In this document: positions 45,401 to 57,829 of the stretch, one piece after another
Numbering within the stretch: the stretch's first letter is position 1
Layout of the letters: the number at the start of each line of letters is the position of its first letter
NCBI GenBank assembly: GCA_039619475.1
Contig: CM077116.1
Location: 5,580,001-5,644,000, forward strand
Length of the DNA stretch: 64,000 nucleotides
Direction: 5' to 3'
Origin: Icerya purchasi
Lineage: Eukaryota > Arthropoda > Insecta > Hemiptera > Monophlebidae
The notes under the pieces: generated by a model
The model's database searches: none
What the model was told of the DNA's origin: nothing
Seen by the model: only the letters and a program-made list of their open reading frames with translations
Translations under genes and position numbers: made by a program

Positions 45401-45645
45401 AATTGTGACGCAAAACGATGCAGTAGTAGTGACGGCTGGTCAAACTTGAAATGCTCCGTGCGAAAGTTGAACTAGCGCATGCTAAATTGTCAGTCATTCG
45501 TTGAATTTAGTTTTATCATAATCAGCTTTCAAAAGTAAAAGAGGAGTATAAGTTGTTTTTTTAAACGTTGGCCATCAAATACATCAAAAGTGAATATTCT
45601 AAGAAAAAAATGCGCCGCAAAATGCATCAATTGAAAGGGATTTCT

Positions 45646-46270
45646 CTTTTTTTTTTTTTTTAATTCTCCTCTTCATCTTTTTTATATGCGCCGTTTGTAA
45701 CTACTAAGGTCATTACAGCACATATATGGAGGTAACTTATATGTGCTCGGTCAAACCACTCGTTCTGACGAAGAACCTTTGTGACGTTAGTTGTAGTATT
45801 TGCCAGACAATCCTGTATGTTATCGGGTAGGCTATGTTGCGTCCTGAACGTGGCGAACTTTGGGCACGTGAGAAGAATGTGTGGAACTGTCGGTAAACCA
45901 GCCTGGCCGCAGAAGAGGCACATAGTTTGGGGCGAAGATTTGCTAATTATATGACCGTGCGACATAGTGACGTGGCCGATTTGCAGCCGACTAAGACTTT
46001 TAAAATCATGTCCAGATGTTCCCTCTGGTGGTTAGCATGGTTCGACTGTGAGCTTAATGTTTTTTAAGAACGTTGTCGTAGCTGTCCATTCTGTTTTCCA
46101 TTGGTTCTCGCACTTCTTTAGAAAAATATGTATCATCGAGGATGGTAGATCCGCGTCTTCTGGCATTGGCGAGGACAACGCTGAACGCGCTTCCACATCG
46201 CTTTTAAATTGATACAAACCATTAAAGACAACTATGATTGTTTTACCGAGGTTTCCGAAGATCAAAAATT
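45646..46270 (-). pseudogene. Second LINE 3' end with zinc-knuckle C-terminus
   Basis: A T tract at 45645-45661 marks a minus-strand A tail. Upstream, the frame 45965-45660 has CLFCGQAGLPTVPHILLTC (C-x2-C-x9-H-x4-C) and continues from a separate fragment 46265-46032 (QWKTEWTATTTFLKNIKLTV). A stop or frame break separates them. It differs in sequence from the copy at 45.1 kb, so it is another LINE family. Confidence 0.65.
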
Positions 46271-48560
46271 TTGAACCGTGTAATATGTTACATCGTAGCA
46301 GCTCAAGGATTTTTCAGAATTTTGTCTGAATTTAAAAGTTTATTTTTAATAGGATCTTTTTTACAAAAAATATTTCATCTAACTTTTATTCGATACACTT
46401 CAAGCAAACAATTGGGTATTTCATTTTGTAAAGATGGACAAATGATGGAATTTTCAAAAGCATATGGAATGATCATAGAGAACGACGAGTTAGTTGTGGG
46501 AAGAAGACGGAAAAAACCGGAAGATATAAAAACGCGCATTGTTCAATGAATTTTCGGCAACGTTCTGATTCAGTTAAACTTTTTCTTCGAAAACGTTCGT
46601 ATAAATCGAAATTTGTTTCCTTTTTGATCCAAGAGAATAGATGAGCCGTATAAACGTAATTTTCTTAAAGGAGATCTCCAAAAGGTTGTTGTTGTGGTGG
46701 GGACAATTATATGAAGTTGAAAATCGAGCTATATTGCATGCGACGATCTCAGGAACTGAACTAAATACAAATTCGGTCGAGGTATTACAGCGGGCGACAC
46801 TGCGCACTACCACACCTTTACAGATCAAACGTCTTAAACAATATGAAGTGCAACTGTAAGCGTTGTCTTTCTCGGCGCTATGATAGATAAAATCGAGCAA
46901 CCGAAGGCCTGGGGTCATGTCTGTTGCAATACTAAGCCAGTTCTGAAAAGAATTTCACGATGCTATTATAAGTGAACTGATCAAAAAAGATAGAAGGATG
47001 GATTTTATTTTTGTTTCGTTTTACCTAATTATATTTTTTATCGGTTCAGCCTTTGCCTAATTTTAAGCCGTATATTTTGCAATTTTCAACAAATCTCCGA
47101 CTTGATTACGTTCTGTACGCTTACTCGGTAAAAAAATTTACCACACGTCACTGGCCCTCACGATAAGAGCTTTTTGTCTATACTTCGAATTAGTTTTTGA
47201 AATGTATTTAAGATGAACGAATACATGCATAAATGATAAAAGATGAGATGAGAGACGAGAATAAACAACACGATAGTTGCAATGTGTAGTTAAAATATTA
47301 TGCAACCGATATGAGGAAGTCGTACAAATAATAAACTTGGTCATCGCCTACCGCCGTTGTTATAAACATTTTTCCGTTGAAATAGTTGCAACATAAACTT
47401 AATGCATTTTACGCGATCTAAAAACGAGGATTGATGTATGCGTCAATTTGAATAGAAAATATTATCAGGCACACAACCTAGTAAGTAGAAATATCGATAA
47501 TTATTTTTCCTCCATTTTCGGTTATGTATTTAAAATTATAATGGTCCGTAATTATAAAAGGAATAAAATTAATTTTGAAAAAATATTCGCTCAGCCTGTG
47601 TAATGAGCAGTTTTTGATAAATATGTTTTTTTCGTTTTTTTTTGTTTTTGTTTCGACGGCTAATGGTTATTTTTATAAATTAAAGTTTAAAAGTTATAAT
47701 GTAGTTATGTTTTATGTTTAAAAAATAAAAGTAAAAATTCATTGACTTATGAATAATTGTATGTTTTTTAATGCTTAGGCAATTAAAAAATTATAAGAAA
47801 TAAATTGAATAAATATATATGTATTATATGTATGCGTGTAAATAACTGTAAATATTCGCCAACGCGTTTATTAAGCACTGGAGGAATTATCGAGTTATAT
47901 ATGCAGGCACGCCCGCGGGCCCATCACAGTGAGTATTGGACAAAAAAATATAAAAATTTGGAATCAATAATTAAGCGAATTAAAAAATACAAACAACGAA
48001 TATAGACCCAAAACATGCGAATTGTGTTATTTTCTTATATTTGTTAATTTTCTTAATTGTCTGAATAGTAAAAAAATAAATATCTGTCTGATATGTAAAG
48101 GTTGCAATGGGGGAGTTGGTAGTCTTATTAATATTTGTAAAACATTGAAATTTACGAAGCTAGAAAGCATGTTCTAAATTCATCTCAAACTCACCTAAAA
48201 AGAAGTGTATCATTTTTGAATCTGAAAATGTACAAGCGAGAAAAAAGCGTTAAATATTAAAATACCTGAAATATGACTTGCAAGTACTTTCGGCTAATTT
48301 TTTAAATGAAAATTTTACGTTGTTAGGCGTGCTTTTTATGAGTCGGTATTATATATAATTCTCCTACCTGAATCAACTTTCTAATTCATTCCGCGTCGTT
48401 GTTACTGTTGGCATATGTTGTACTTATATTTTTGTAGGCGCGGATATTCTACTGTGGTGAGGAAAGAAAATTTGTTAGTAATATGTTTTGTATAGAGGAA
48501 GAAGCTTCCTTTACAGATGAATATTTTATTATTATTTAAGGAAGCTGTGGAAAATGTGTA
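46271..48560. other. Spacer with two unrecognised open stretches
   Basis: Plus-strand frames at 46238-46549 and 46641-46859 are open for about 100 and 72 codons, with slightly coding-like composition, but show no motif I know and start inside LINE debris. They may be transposon remains. 46920-48560 is AT-rich with nothing visible. Confidence 0.35.
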
Positions 48561-48561
48561 C

Positions 48562-48563
<2 letters not shown>

Positions 48564-48615
<52 letters not shown>
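48564..48615. repeat. (TA)n microsatellite
   Basis: Uninterrupted alternating TA of about 52 bp. Confidence 0.95.
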
Positions 48616-48620
<5 letters not shown>

Positions 48621-51600
48621 TTGTGGAGAGGGTAATTTTACTTTTACAGATTAATGTTTTGTAATTGCAGAGCTGATTAAATGTGTCAACATCTTCAGCA
48701 AACAAATGTGTAAGACCGGAGAGAGAGAGAGGGAGAATTTGGGGTTGTTAAAATTGCTGGCTAAAACATAAATTTAGTCGGGATGCGTAAGAATGTAATG
48801 AATTTAAAGGTGAAAGGTCGGAAAATCTGCGCGAATGAGATACGCACAAGTAAAGCGGAAGCGGAAATAATAGAATAATGGAAAAAGGAAGTTAGTTGAA
48901 GTGACATTTCGAAATCAGCAGCATGAACAGGAACCTGGTGATTGCATACTTGAAAAGATTCGTCAACGATTTTAAATGTTTTGGACTGTATACGATAGCA
49001 TGTCAAGACAATCTCGATAGAACTTGAGGAGCTCAGAAAATAAGTTCATTTCTGCTACGAAACCGTTAATCGTAAAAACCAGTCCCGGTATTTTGGGTGT
49101 GGAGTTGTTTATTATCGCCCTGTTAAAATCAAAAGCGTTGCTACCTGCGAAAAATGATTTTAAAACTTAATATTATAAGTGCCAACGCACACGAACACTA
49201 TGGCCGTTCTATCAATAACCGGTTTTAAGTTAACAAAGAGCAAAAATTGTCTCTAAATATTTTTTTGGAATTTCTGGCTAGTTTACGAGTTAAAATTGAC
49301 ATCGAATTCATCTGTTCGAAGTATCACGCTCTTGAAAGAACAAATTCTACTAATGATGGCAAAAGTTCTAATGATGGTGTCTCTCAGAATTTTGTACTCT
49401 GAAAAAAATATATAGAAATAATTTTACTCATATTATTGATGTTAATTTTGTCGTATTGTCATTAGAATAATTTTCTTTCTGGTCACAGAGCAAGATGGTA
49501 CAGACTTTTCATATATTTCATCTGATTAATTAATCTGAACATTTAGCGAAGGCTTTGGATTTTCACTTTATTCAATAGTCATTCTTTTCGTTTTGCCTTT
49601 TTTGTAATTGTATATATTACATACATTATTAGGCAGTAGTTTATTAATTATATTCTTCTACGATCCTAAATATCGACTCAAATATTACTTCAAATAATAA
49701 CAGAAAGTACACACTTGACGGACACTTTTGTCTGTATTAATTCCATGTTTTTTTCCAGTCATCTCTATTAATTTTGTGAAATATAACTATATATATATAT
49801 ATTGTATTTTCTATAGTCTGTGTACAATATAAACTCAATCCTTCAAACCTCGGGATGGGGATACTCCCTGAATTCTATAATTCTTACAAGAGTCGTTTTC
49901 AATTGACAGTGGCATTCTTCGCAAAATAGTAACGTTTACTTTTTTCATAGTAATCAAAAAAACTTTCAGAACCGATAAATTTAGTTTACGGTTTGCGTAA
50001 AAATTCTAATTACAACTTCCATAATGCAATTTCGTAACGCAACTTTACAACGAAGAAAGAATATTAATAGAGATATTTATAGTAGTTTTAGCAAATAAAC
50101 TTGTCGTATAGCCTCTGCCTTGATCGGAAAATATATTTTTAATGAAGCGATAAGGCCGGAGCAAAGTTGTACGCTTAAAGTGAAAATATTTATTTATGGA
50201 GTCAAACTTTAAGACTATTTAAAAAAAAAAAAGCTATATAACTTTTTAGACTTCCTCGCCCTTGATAAACTTCTGGCTACGCTGCTGAGTTCTCGTATAC
50301 GATTATTTTCTGAAATAAACTTACGTCACCTAATGCTGCATGTGTCGTCATGTTGTTTTATGTATTATTTTTAGAAAAACTATTAGCTCATTTGTTAAGC
50401 TTATTGATTTGCAATCGGAGTGCATTCCAGTATCATTACAAAAGTTGATTCTAGTCGGTCATTTAACATCTGTTCCGCTTTAAGTGTGGTGTTCGCCAAT
50501 TCTGTAAACAGCTGCATATATCCCATAATCGTCGATTAGTTCGGGTGATATATTTTTTTTTCTCTCCTTCGTTCTACCGCTTTCTTTATACGTTGCGACA
50601 TTTTTAACGTTTTTCACAATCCTCCCTATCCTAGAAGTGTACTCTTTTTTCTACATCTATACTTCAAGTTCCAAGCAGTTGTTCCTCCTCTTCTGATGTG
50701 AAGATTCTTGTAATTAGGGGCGCTACTCAATCTTGAATGTGGTGACTATTTTTTCGTCCATTCTCGTTTTATAAATTTTATACTGTCAAATAGTATGTTT
50801 TGCTCCTCGCATTCACGTTTAATTATCTGCCGTGCATTACTCTTAATTTATATACATTTCGCCGGTGTTCCGCTATTTCAAAAGCCATGTTGACTTCTAA
50901 CCGGAATTTCAATGCAAGCACAATTTGTAATAGGATATGATCTAATCGTTTTTTTCTTGTTTTTTTTTTATTTTTTTTCCTCGTTATCGTGTGATATTTG
51001 TAATTAGTTCGACTGTTATGTTTCTTGTTTAGGTTATTATTTGTTTCACCGATTGTAATTTTAAAGCTAAAATTTATTTTTACATTAAAATCATGCACAC
51101 CGATGGAAAATAAAATTTCATCTGTTTTATCAACGTAAAATTTATACAATGCTAGGAAGTTGCTGTTCCCTCGCATTTTGTAACATGTAAAGTATAAAAC
51201 ATTCGATTAAAATTGAAAATTTCACTTACAGAATGGGATACTGAATTTCTATAACCCTACTCGAGAGTCGACACGATAGAAGCTTACGATAATATTTTAT
51301 GCAAAAAATTTAATGGCTGATGAAAAAAGAAATGTAGTCGAAACAATACAGGAACGCAAGATAAAATACTTCGCACAGTTCGATTAGGCTAATACGGATT
51401 TTTTAAAAATAAATTATTTGCAATATACTAATGTCTTCTATATTTATTTCGCATAAATTTCATTATAAAATCCGTGTATTTTTCCACATTATTTTAATCC
51501 AGTATGTTTTACGTTACTTGAAAGTACGTTAATAGATACGTATATAATATATATATTTTATTTTGGTTTGTTTTTAATGCTCAGTGTATTTCTCTGTTAG

Positions 51601-52904
51601 TTCAGTTGCACAGAATAGGAATATTTTTGTTAATCTAAATGATCCCGTTGTATTTTTAGTTTAGTGCCCCGATGCTTTTGATGGACAAAGTCGTTTGATT
51701 GCTGTACTGTATTACTGACAACAAAAACTTATTTTAGAAAGAGTTAATAATGTATTTCCAAAACAACAGTCGCTTGAGGATAAACCCTTGCATTCAATGT
51801 TGGAAAGCTCTCCGCCGAGACATCACTAATTGTATTAAAGAGCAACCGGACTGTCCATTTGTAAGCTGTATGTGCGAGTTTTCTTTACGGTAGTGTAGAC
51901 AAAAATGAAAAAATAAAATTGTGAGTTCGAAAATGAAGCTGGTGATCGACAGAAAAAAGATTAAACAAACATATAGGTTTATTAGAGTGAACGAAGTAAG
52001 CGTGAGTAAAATTAGATACCGGGAAAGTAGGTTGAACGAATCTAAATAACGATGATAGTTATAGTGATAATTTTTTATGGCTATAAACATCTTTTTATGC
52101 TTAGAGAGAAGCTTTGATCTTTGCCGAATCGTAAATATAAAAAGTAACGCTTTCAGTAATTATATTTGTATTTTTCTCTTAATTTTTCAAATATTTCTCG
52201 TCGTGATGAAGTAACTGAAATTGTTTTCCGCAAGTGAGTGCGAGATAATGGCCGCTTTTTAGTTCATTAATCTCAATCGCACAACTTTCTTCAGCATTTA
52301 ACTGTACGCGACTGCATGCAGTTCATCTTCGAGATGACTAGTTTGAAAAATATCGTAACAATTTTGTTCGCTTTCGCGTGACGACATGACAATGTCATAT
52401 TTCCGGACGTAGTCGAACAGCGGATTGCGAACAAATAAAAAAGGAAGAATTTTATATTCCGAAATGTATTTATAGACATGCGCTTTTCGATGAACTTGGA
52501 TTATTCCGGTATGTCTCTGTGTATGTGTTTGTTTCGCGTGTACATTTATGTGTGAGTTTGTGTTTACGTATATAAATAATGTGCCAACGTATTATACTAC
52601 AAAGAGTGGAGGGAAATGAGGAGTTTTTTAGCGTTTTTATTTCTTCTAGCTTAAAGATTCGGATGCGAAGGAAACAACGAAGGGAGAAGGGATCGCGGTC
52701 TGGCATAGAGAAAATGCTAGCGCGTGATCTGTAACGTCGTGTTAACGGGGAGAGTATGTGAAGAACGAACGTTTCTTAGATGCGATTTTGCTCGGTTCGA
52801 AATGGATAGGGTTCTTGCTATCATTAAAATTATTATTTTCTTCTTAGTTTTTAGTTGTTCTTTATTCATTTTCAGAATTATTTTTTGTTAATTAGCACGC
52901 CCCC
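48616..52904. other. Gene-poor AT-rich stretch
   Basis: No exon with recognisable domain on either strand. Short GA repeats near 48720, and a small TA tract near 49789-49801. The frames of 60-120 codons here have no family resemblance. Confidence 0.5.
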
Positions 52905-52928
52905 GCTGCTGCTGCTGCTGCTGCTGCT
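52905..52928. repeat. (GCT)8 trinucleotide repeat
   Basis: Eight perfect GCT units in non-coding context; no open frame around them continues far enough to suggest a polyglutamine or polyalanine exon. Confidence 0.9.
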
Positions 52929-53410
52929 CGTTTCAGATCGATAAACGAACAGGTAAATAATGTGTGAAATTTTTAGCGATATTTTTAATTCTGTCGTGCG
53001 CTGTTCGCGCGTAATTTATTTTAAAAATAAAAATTACATTTTTCTCTCAAGCAAAATTACGCTGGTTTACTATTATATATATGAACTAAGTTTCGCAAAT
53101 TCGTAGGGTTTCGAAATCACTTTGAACGGAGAATTGAGAACATTTAACACAAAAAATTCTAATTTATATCTGTCTCTGGTTTGTTTGTTTTTGAACGTAT
53201 TTAATGCACGTTGAATATTATCGAATTTCATCGCTGTTTCCTAGTTAATGTAATTTATAAAATGAAACTTATGACCGGCGGAATAAGACATAATGTTGCT
53301 ATGTTTGTACGAAAACAAATTGGTGGGTTTTTATTTCATCTTTTAATAAGTTATATAAATGTATAAATATAATAAAACTCTACCCTCCTTCGGGCTTCAT
53401 AAGGGGGCCA

Positions 53411-53900
53411 GTTTTCTTAACCCCAAATTTTTTTTCTCTTAAAATGTTTTCTTAACCCCAAATCTTTTTTCTCTTAAAATGTTTTCTTAACCCTAAATCT
53501 TTTTTCTCTTAAAATGTTTTCTTAACCCCAAATCTTTTTTCTCTTAAAATGTTTTCTTAACCCCAAATCTTTTTTCTCTTAAAATGTTTTCTTAACCCTA
53601 AATCTTTTTTCTCTTAAAATGTTTTCTTAATCCCAAATATTTTTTCTCTTAAAATGTTTTCTTAATCCCAAATATTTTTTCTCTTAAAATGTTTTCTTAA
53701 CCCCAAATCTTTTTTCTCTTAAAATGTTTTCTTAACCCCAAATCTTTTTTCTCTTAAAATGTTTTCTTAACCCCAAATCTTTTTTTTCTTAAAATGTTTT
53801 CTTAACCCCAAATCTTTCTTCTCTTAAAATGTTTTCTTAACCCCAAATCTTTTTTTTCTTAAAATGTTTTCTTAGCCCCAAATCTTTTTTCTCTTAAAAT
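53411..53900. repeat. 35-bp minisatellite, 14 copies
   Basis: Fourteen head-to-tail units of 35 bp (GTTTTCTTAACCCCAAATCT plus TTTTTCTCTTAAAAT), exactly 490 bp, with small variants (CCCCA, CCCTA or TCCCA in the middle). The plus strand is strikingly pyrimidine-rich with almost no G. Confidence 0.97.
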
Positions 53901-56728
53901 TATTTTAGAAAAATTGTTTTTAATTGACTACGTCATTCTTACCAGTACTTTATTTAAAAATAGTCTCAGCAATTGTACAACACAGCATTCAACCTTTGTT
54001 GTCTTAGATAAAGTAACGGGACATAATCATGGGATAGTAAAAAATGTAATGTACCCTGGGCTATTAATGACGTAGTCATTAATATGTTATATGTAAATAC
54101 ATATATGTTTGGTTAAACGCTGTCCTTCAGACCGTGCCAAGCTCCCTGGACCGCCCGAATCTAAATCTTCATTAAGGCTTATATAAAAGTTACTTTAACT
54201 GTTCGTGTTTCAATAAAAATTCTGTACATGGTGAAGTCCTTGAAAGAAATTATAAACCGCTTGACGACAGAAATCAGAATTTAAAGGTTTCTTTTCAAAG
54301 GCAGCGAAAGGATATTTTAATTATACCTAAGTTTGTTATATTTACATAATAATGATTGATTTTTGGTCATTTGTTTGTATATAATAGTTTTTATTTGATG
54401 TCCTAAACACATCCACATATATATATACATATGTATGTATATTATATTATCGGGGAAAACTAAGTTCATAGAAAATGTATAAGATCTTGCTTGAAATTTC
54501 AGATACAGTTTTAAGCGTTTTACAATTTCATTCGCATAAGCATATATATGAAATTCTTGCCGTTTATTAGAACGTATGGCTAGCCTACTGGTATCGGTAC
54601 TAATTTTATCGTTCCAGCTTTCAGTCCCTCGAAATACTTTGATCTTGCATCCTTTTGATCAGTTTTTACGACCGTCGCGTTGATGGCCGTTGTACGGTGT
54701 ATTATTATTTATGTTTCTTCTAATTGCCCTTTTTCCAATCATTTAGTTATTTTCGATTGTACGAGTAGAGGTCATCCTCTGTTTTCTATTCATTCTTGTA
54801 ATTTTATCATTCGTTCTATATGTCTCTTGATTTCTAATTTTTTGTTCTCCATATTTTATTTACGTTGATTTGTTGCGAGTTTCTGATCATATGGGTGTTG
54901 AAGAAAATGAGCTAGTTGATGGTCCGACTTACGTTGTTACTTCCTTGAAAAAAAAAATCCCGACTAAAGATGTTCCACGTATCAAATTTTTTGTCGGATT
55001 TTTCTGTTGTACTTCTTTAAATCTGTCTATCCAACTTAATTTCGTTTTTAAATCTTAGCACCTCGAAATTCCTTCATTTTGTTGTTCTTTTATTGTTAAT
55101 TCGTTTGCGTCTTGATTACTCCATTTTTGCTTTCACCTTGTAATAATGCAACTATTTTCAACGCCAATATCATGTTCCTGCTTTTGAGTGCTTTTCCTAT
55201 TATTATATATTTGTTGCTAATTTTTGCTATTTCATACTGCAAACATCAGATCGAGTTAAAGCCTAATTAACTCTCCTTTATGATTAAAGGTCCATATTTA
55301 AGAAGCCCCCTAAAAAAAAGGAACAAAAGAATTTGTATATTTTAAGCGCGGTTGAATTATCTGTGGAGTGAGAATTTGCGAACTAAAGAATAATTCTGTT
55401 TATTTGAGAACAACTTTAAATAGTTTCCGTGCGTACATCGAGTAAGATTTAAAACGCTATTAGTCGTACTTCCTGCCGCGCGAATACATAGCATGCCCTT
55501 CGAAAATGGTAAGACTTGATATGGAATTTCGTGTTTATTTATATAAATCTTTACATAAATTTACTTGATATTAGTTGTACAGAGTTAATTTCAAACAAGT
55601 CTGCAAGGCATATAAACGTTATTATTATGCTGATCATTTCGAAATGGCAGGAGTCTCAAAACGAAGTGTTCGCGTCCAATGTAAAGGAAATCTAAGAGCC
55701 TCATGCACCAATGCACCAAGCGGGTACTCATGCAAAGTTTAACCGTCGCTCCATTTGAAGCATTTATTCGGTTTTCATAACGGCGACAATAAAAACCTTC
55801 TGGTCACGATTTACTACTAATGATTTCATTTACTTAAATGAATTCCCTCAAAGTAGAAAACCCTTACCGATTACTTTGTAATACGTCACAGGAAAGTCGT
55901 TTGTCGGAATAAAAGAGCGAGTGCAATCGACAATTATGTAAAAGTCAATTGGGAACAATATAATCTTGTTGTCCTGAATTGTTTTTATTTAAACGTTCAA
56001 AAGACGGAAAGAAAAAATTCGTTATATTCTCTGGAGGCCATTTAAGACGAATCTCTCAAATGTAACGTCCGTTGATTCGAAAGATCGTCGAAGACCGAAT
56101 CAAACACAACGGGGAATTAAACGGAAATATTTCAATATTACCATTTTCTTCCGTATTTATAGTGTGAATGTTTTTTATTGAGTACCTTCTTTCATTTATT
56201 TTTTTTTTCAGGATAATCGAAAGCTGCCATTTTGAAAATATGAATACGTGTTCAAGAAGTGGAAACTTATTCATCAGCCGCCGATATTTAATATCGATTA
56301 CGGAATACTTTTTGCATTCTGGTTTAATTGTAAACAAATATTTCTGTTCCGCTAATGGAAAATTCGTTTAATTTTTCGCGCCAAATTCTCTTTTAAAGCG
56401 ATTTTCATTTACGTAATTGGCGAAGATTAAAACACTTCTTTTTCCGTTTTCTTATATTTTTTTTTCCCGCTCGAGAAGTGTCCAATTTCGATCCAGCACC
56501 ATTGATAAGTTAAAATTGACGATTTCCAAGAAGCTTTCCAATTCAAACCGTCGTGTGGGCAGTGCGGCTATTTCTTTGCAAAAACAGTGCGAGGAGTCGA
56601 GGAAATTACTACAAAAGTCTCCCCAGCGGAACACCGTTGTCAGACTAGTCGCTTCGCCGACCACTCCGGTTCCGTACGACGAACACATCCTCCGACGAGC
56701 GAGAACATTAGGGTGTTCGTTGAAAGCG
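53901..56728. other. Region upstream of the innexin exon
   Basis: AT-rich with no recognised exon. The last 300 bp are GC-richer and openly in frame with the innexin start (no stop from about 56417), discussed as a finding. T tracts at 56200-56210 and 56456-56465 could be part of 3' splice sites. Confidence 0.4.
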
Positions 56729-57088
56729 ATGCTGGACGTATTCAGGGGACTGAAGAACCTGGTTAAAGTCACTCATATTCACATCGATTCGCCGATTTTT
56801 CGACTACACTACAGTATAACCGTACTGATGTTGTTCGCCTTCAGTTTAATCGTTACCACCAGACAGTACGTCGGAAATCCGATAGACTGCGTTCATACGA
56901 AGGATGTGCCGGAAGACGTACTGAACACTTACTGTTGGATACATTCCACCTACACGTTAAAATCCGCTTTCAAGAAAAAGGTCGGCCAAGATGTAGCCTA
57001 TCCTGGAGTGGACAATTCCAGAGGCAGCCTGGAAGACCGAAAAACGTACGGCTACTATCAGTGGGTTTGCTTCTGCCTGTTTTTCCAG
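56729..57088 (+). CDS. shakB: Innexin, shaking-B-like, first coding exon
   Basis: Innexins are four-pass membrane proteins that form invertebrate gap junctions. This exon encodes 120 residues: a short cytoplasmic N-terminus ([14 protein letters not shown]), the first membrane span (about 28-46), and the first extracellular loop with the family signature YVGNPIDC and CWIHSTYT containing the two conserved cysteines. It then reaches the [12 protein letters not shown] block that opens the second span. [18 protein letters not shown] is closer to shaking-B than to ogre-type innexins. The exon ends in phase 0 at CAG followed by GTAATT. The next exon was not found up to 64000, so it lies beyond the window. 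No ATG in frame precedes 56729. Confidence 0.88.
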
Positions 57089-57561
57089 GTAATTAAAGGT
57101 AAATGAATTTACCCTAACCATTTTTTTCGTATTAATGCACATTTACTACTACTACTACTACTACTACACGAATAAGAATGCTATCATTTCATATATCGAT
57201 AATTGTACCTTTTCAGAAGTTATACGCTATCATATGCAAAGAGGTTCTCGGTTACTGAAGTCGGGTATTTCTCTTTCCGGATTGCCGCTAAGATCATTGG
57301 TGACGGGCACTTTTTCTTTCGAATGTCCTGGCACAAAATTGATGAGAAAAAAGAAAACATGGACGTCAATTTTATTACCGTTCAAGTTTGCTGCCTTTCT
57401 TCCAACAAAGCAATAATTTTATCGCAAAGGAATCGCAATTCTAGCTTGGAAATTATTAGCCATTTCCGTCGTATCTCCTTCTTTCCGTATTAGATTCAGC
57501 GTGATCAAAAATGTGATAATCAAAAAAAAATAGAGATGATGTGCACATTTTGTACTTCCAT
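57089..57561 (+). other. Start of the innexin intron
   Basis: Contains a TAC/ACT trinucleotide tract at about 57144-57168. Nothing else seen. Confidence 0.5.
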
Positions 57562-57829
57562 GGGCGTTATCAGCGGGGGCAGGGGGGCAGCTGCCCCCCA
57601 CTCCTGGAGCCTTGGAACTGTTTAATCAACTGGCTATAATGAGTATTCATAGGCGCGTAATCATGAATAATTAGACAGAAACCCACGAAAATTATGTTTT
57701 AATTAAGATTTTATTCTTGTTTAATACAATATTAAGCCTTTACAACTTATAAATTTTATTTTTTCTATAACTCATATCCTTTTTCTATCATTTTGCCGCC
57801 CCTCCCCGGCCCCTCGGCTGGCGACGCCC
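57562..57829 (+). mobile_element. MITE copy 1 (268 bp)
   Basis: Ends are GGGCGTTATCAGC and GCTGGCGACGCCC, an imperfect ~13-bp terminal inverted repeat. A GC-rich self-complementary GGGGGGCAGCTGCCCCCC follows the first end. It has an AT-rich core and no ORF. A relative in opposite orientation lies at 62036-62296. The target duplication is unclear, so I do not assign a superfamily. Confidence 0.75.

Noticed and set aside
46238..46859. Two plus-strand frames of about 100 and 72 codons as host exons
   Set aside because: No recognisable motif, they begin in LINE debris, and splice sites joining them are not convincing.
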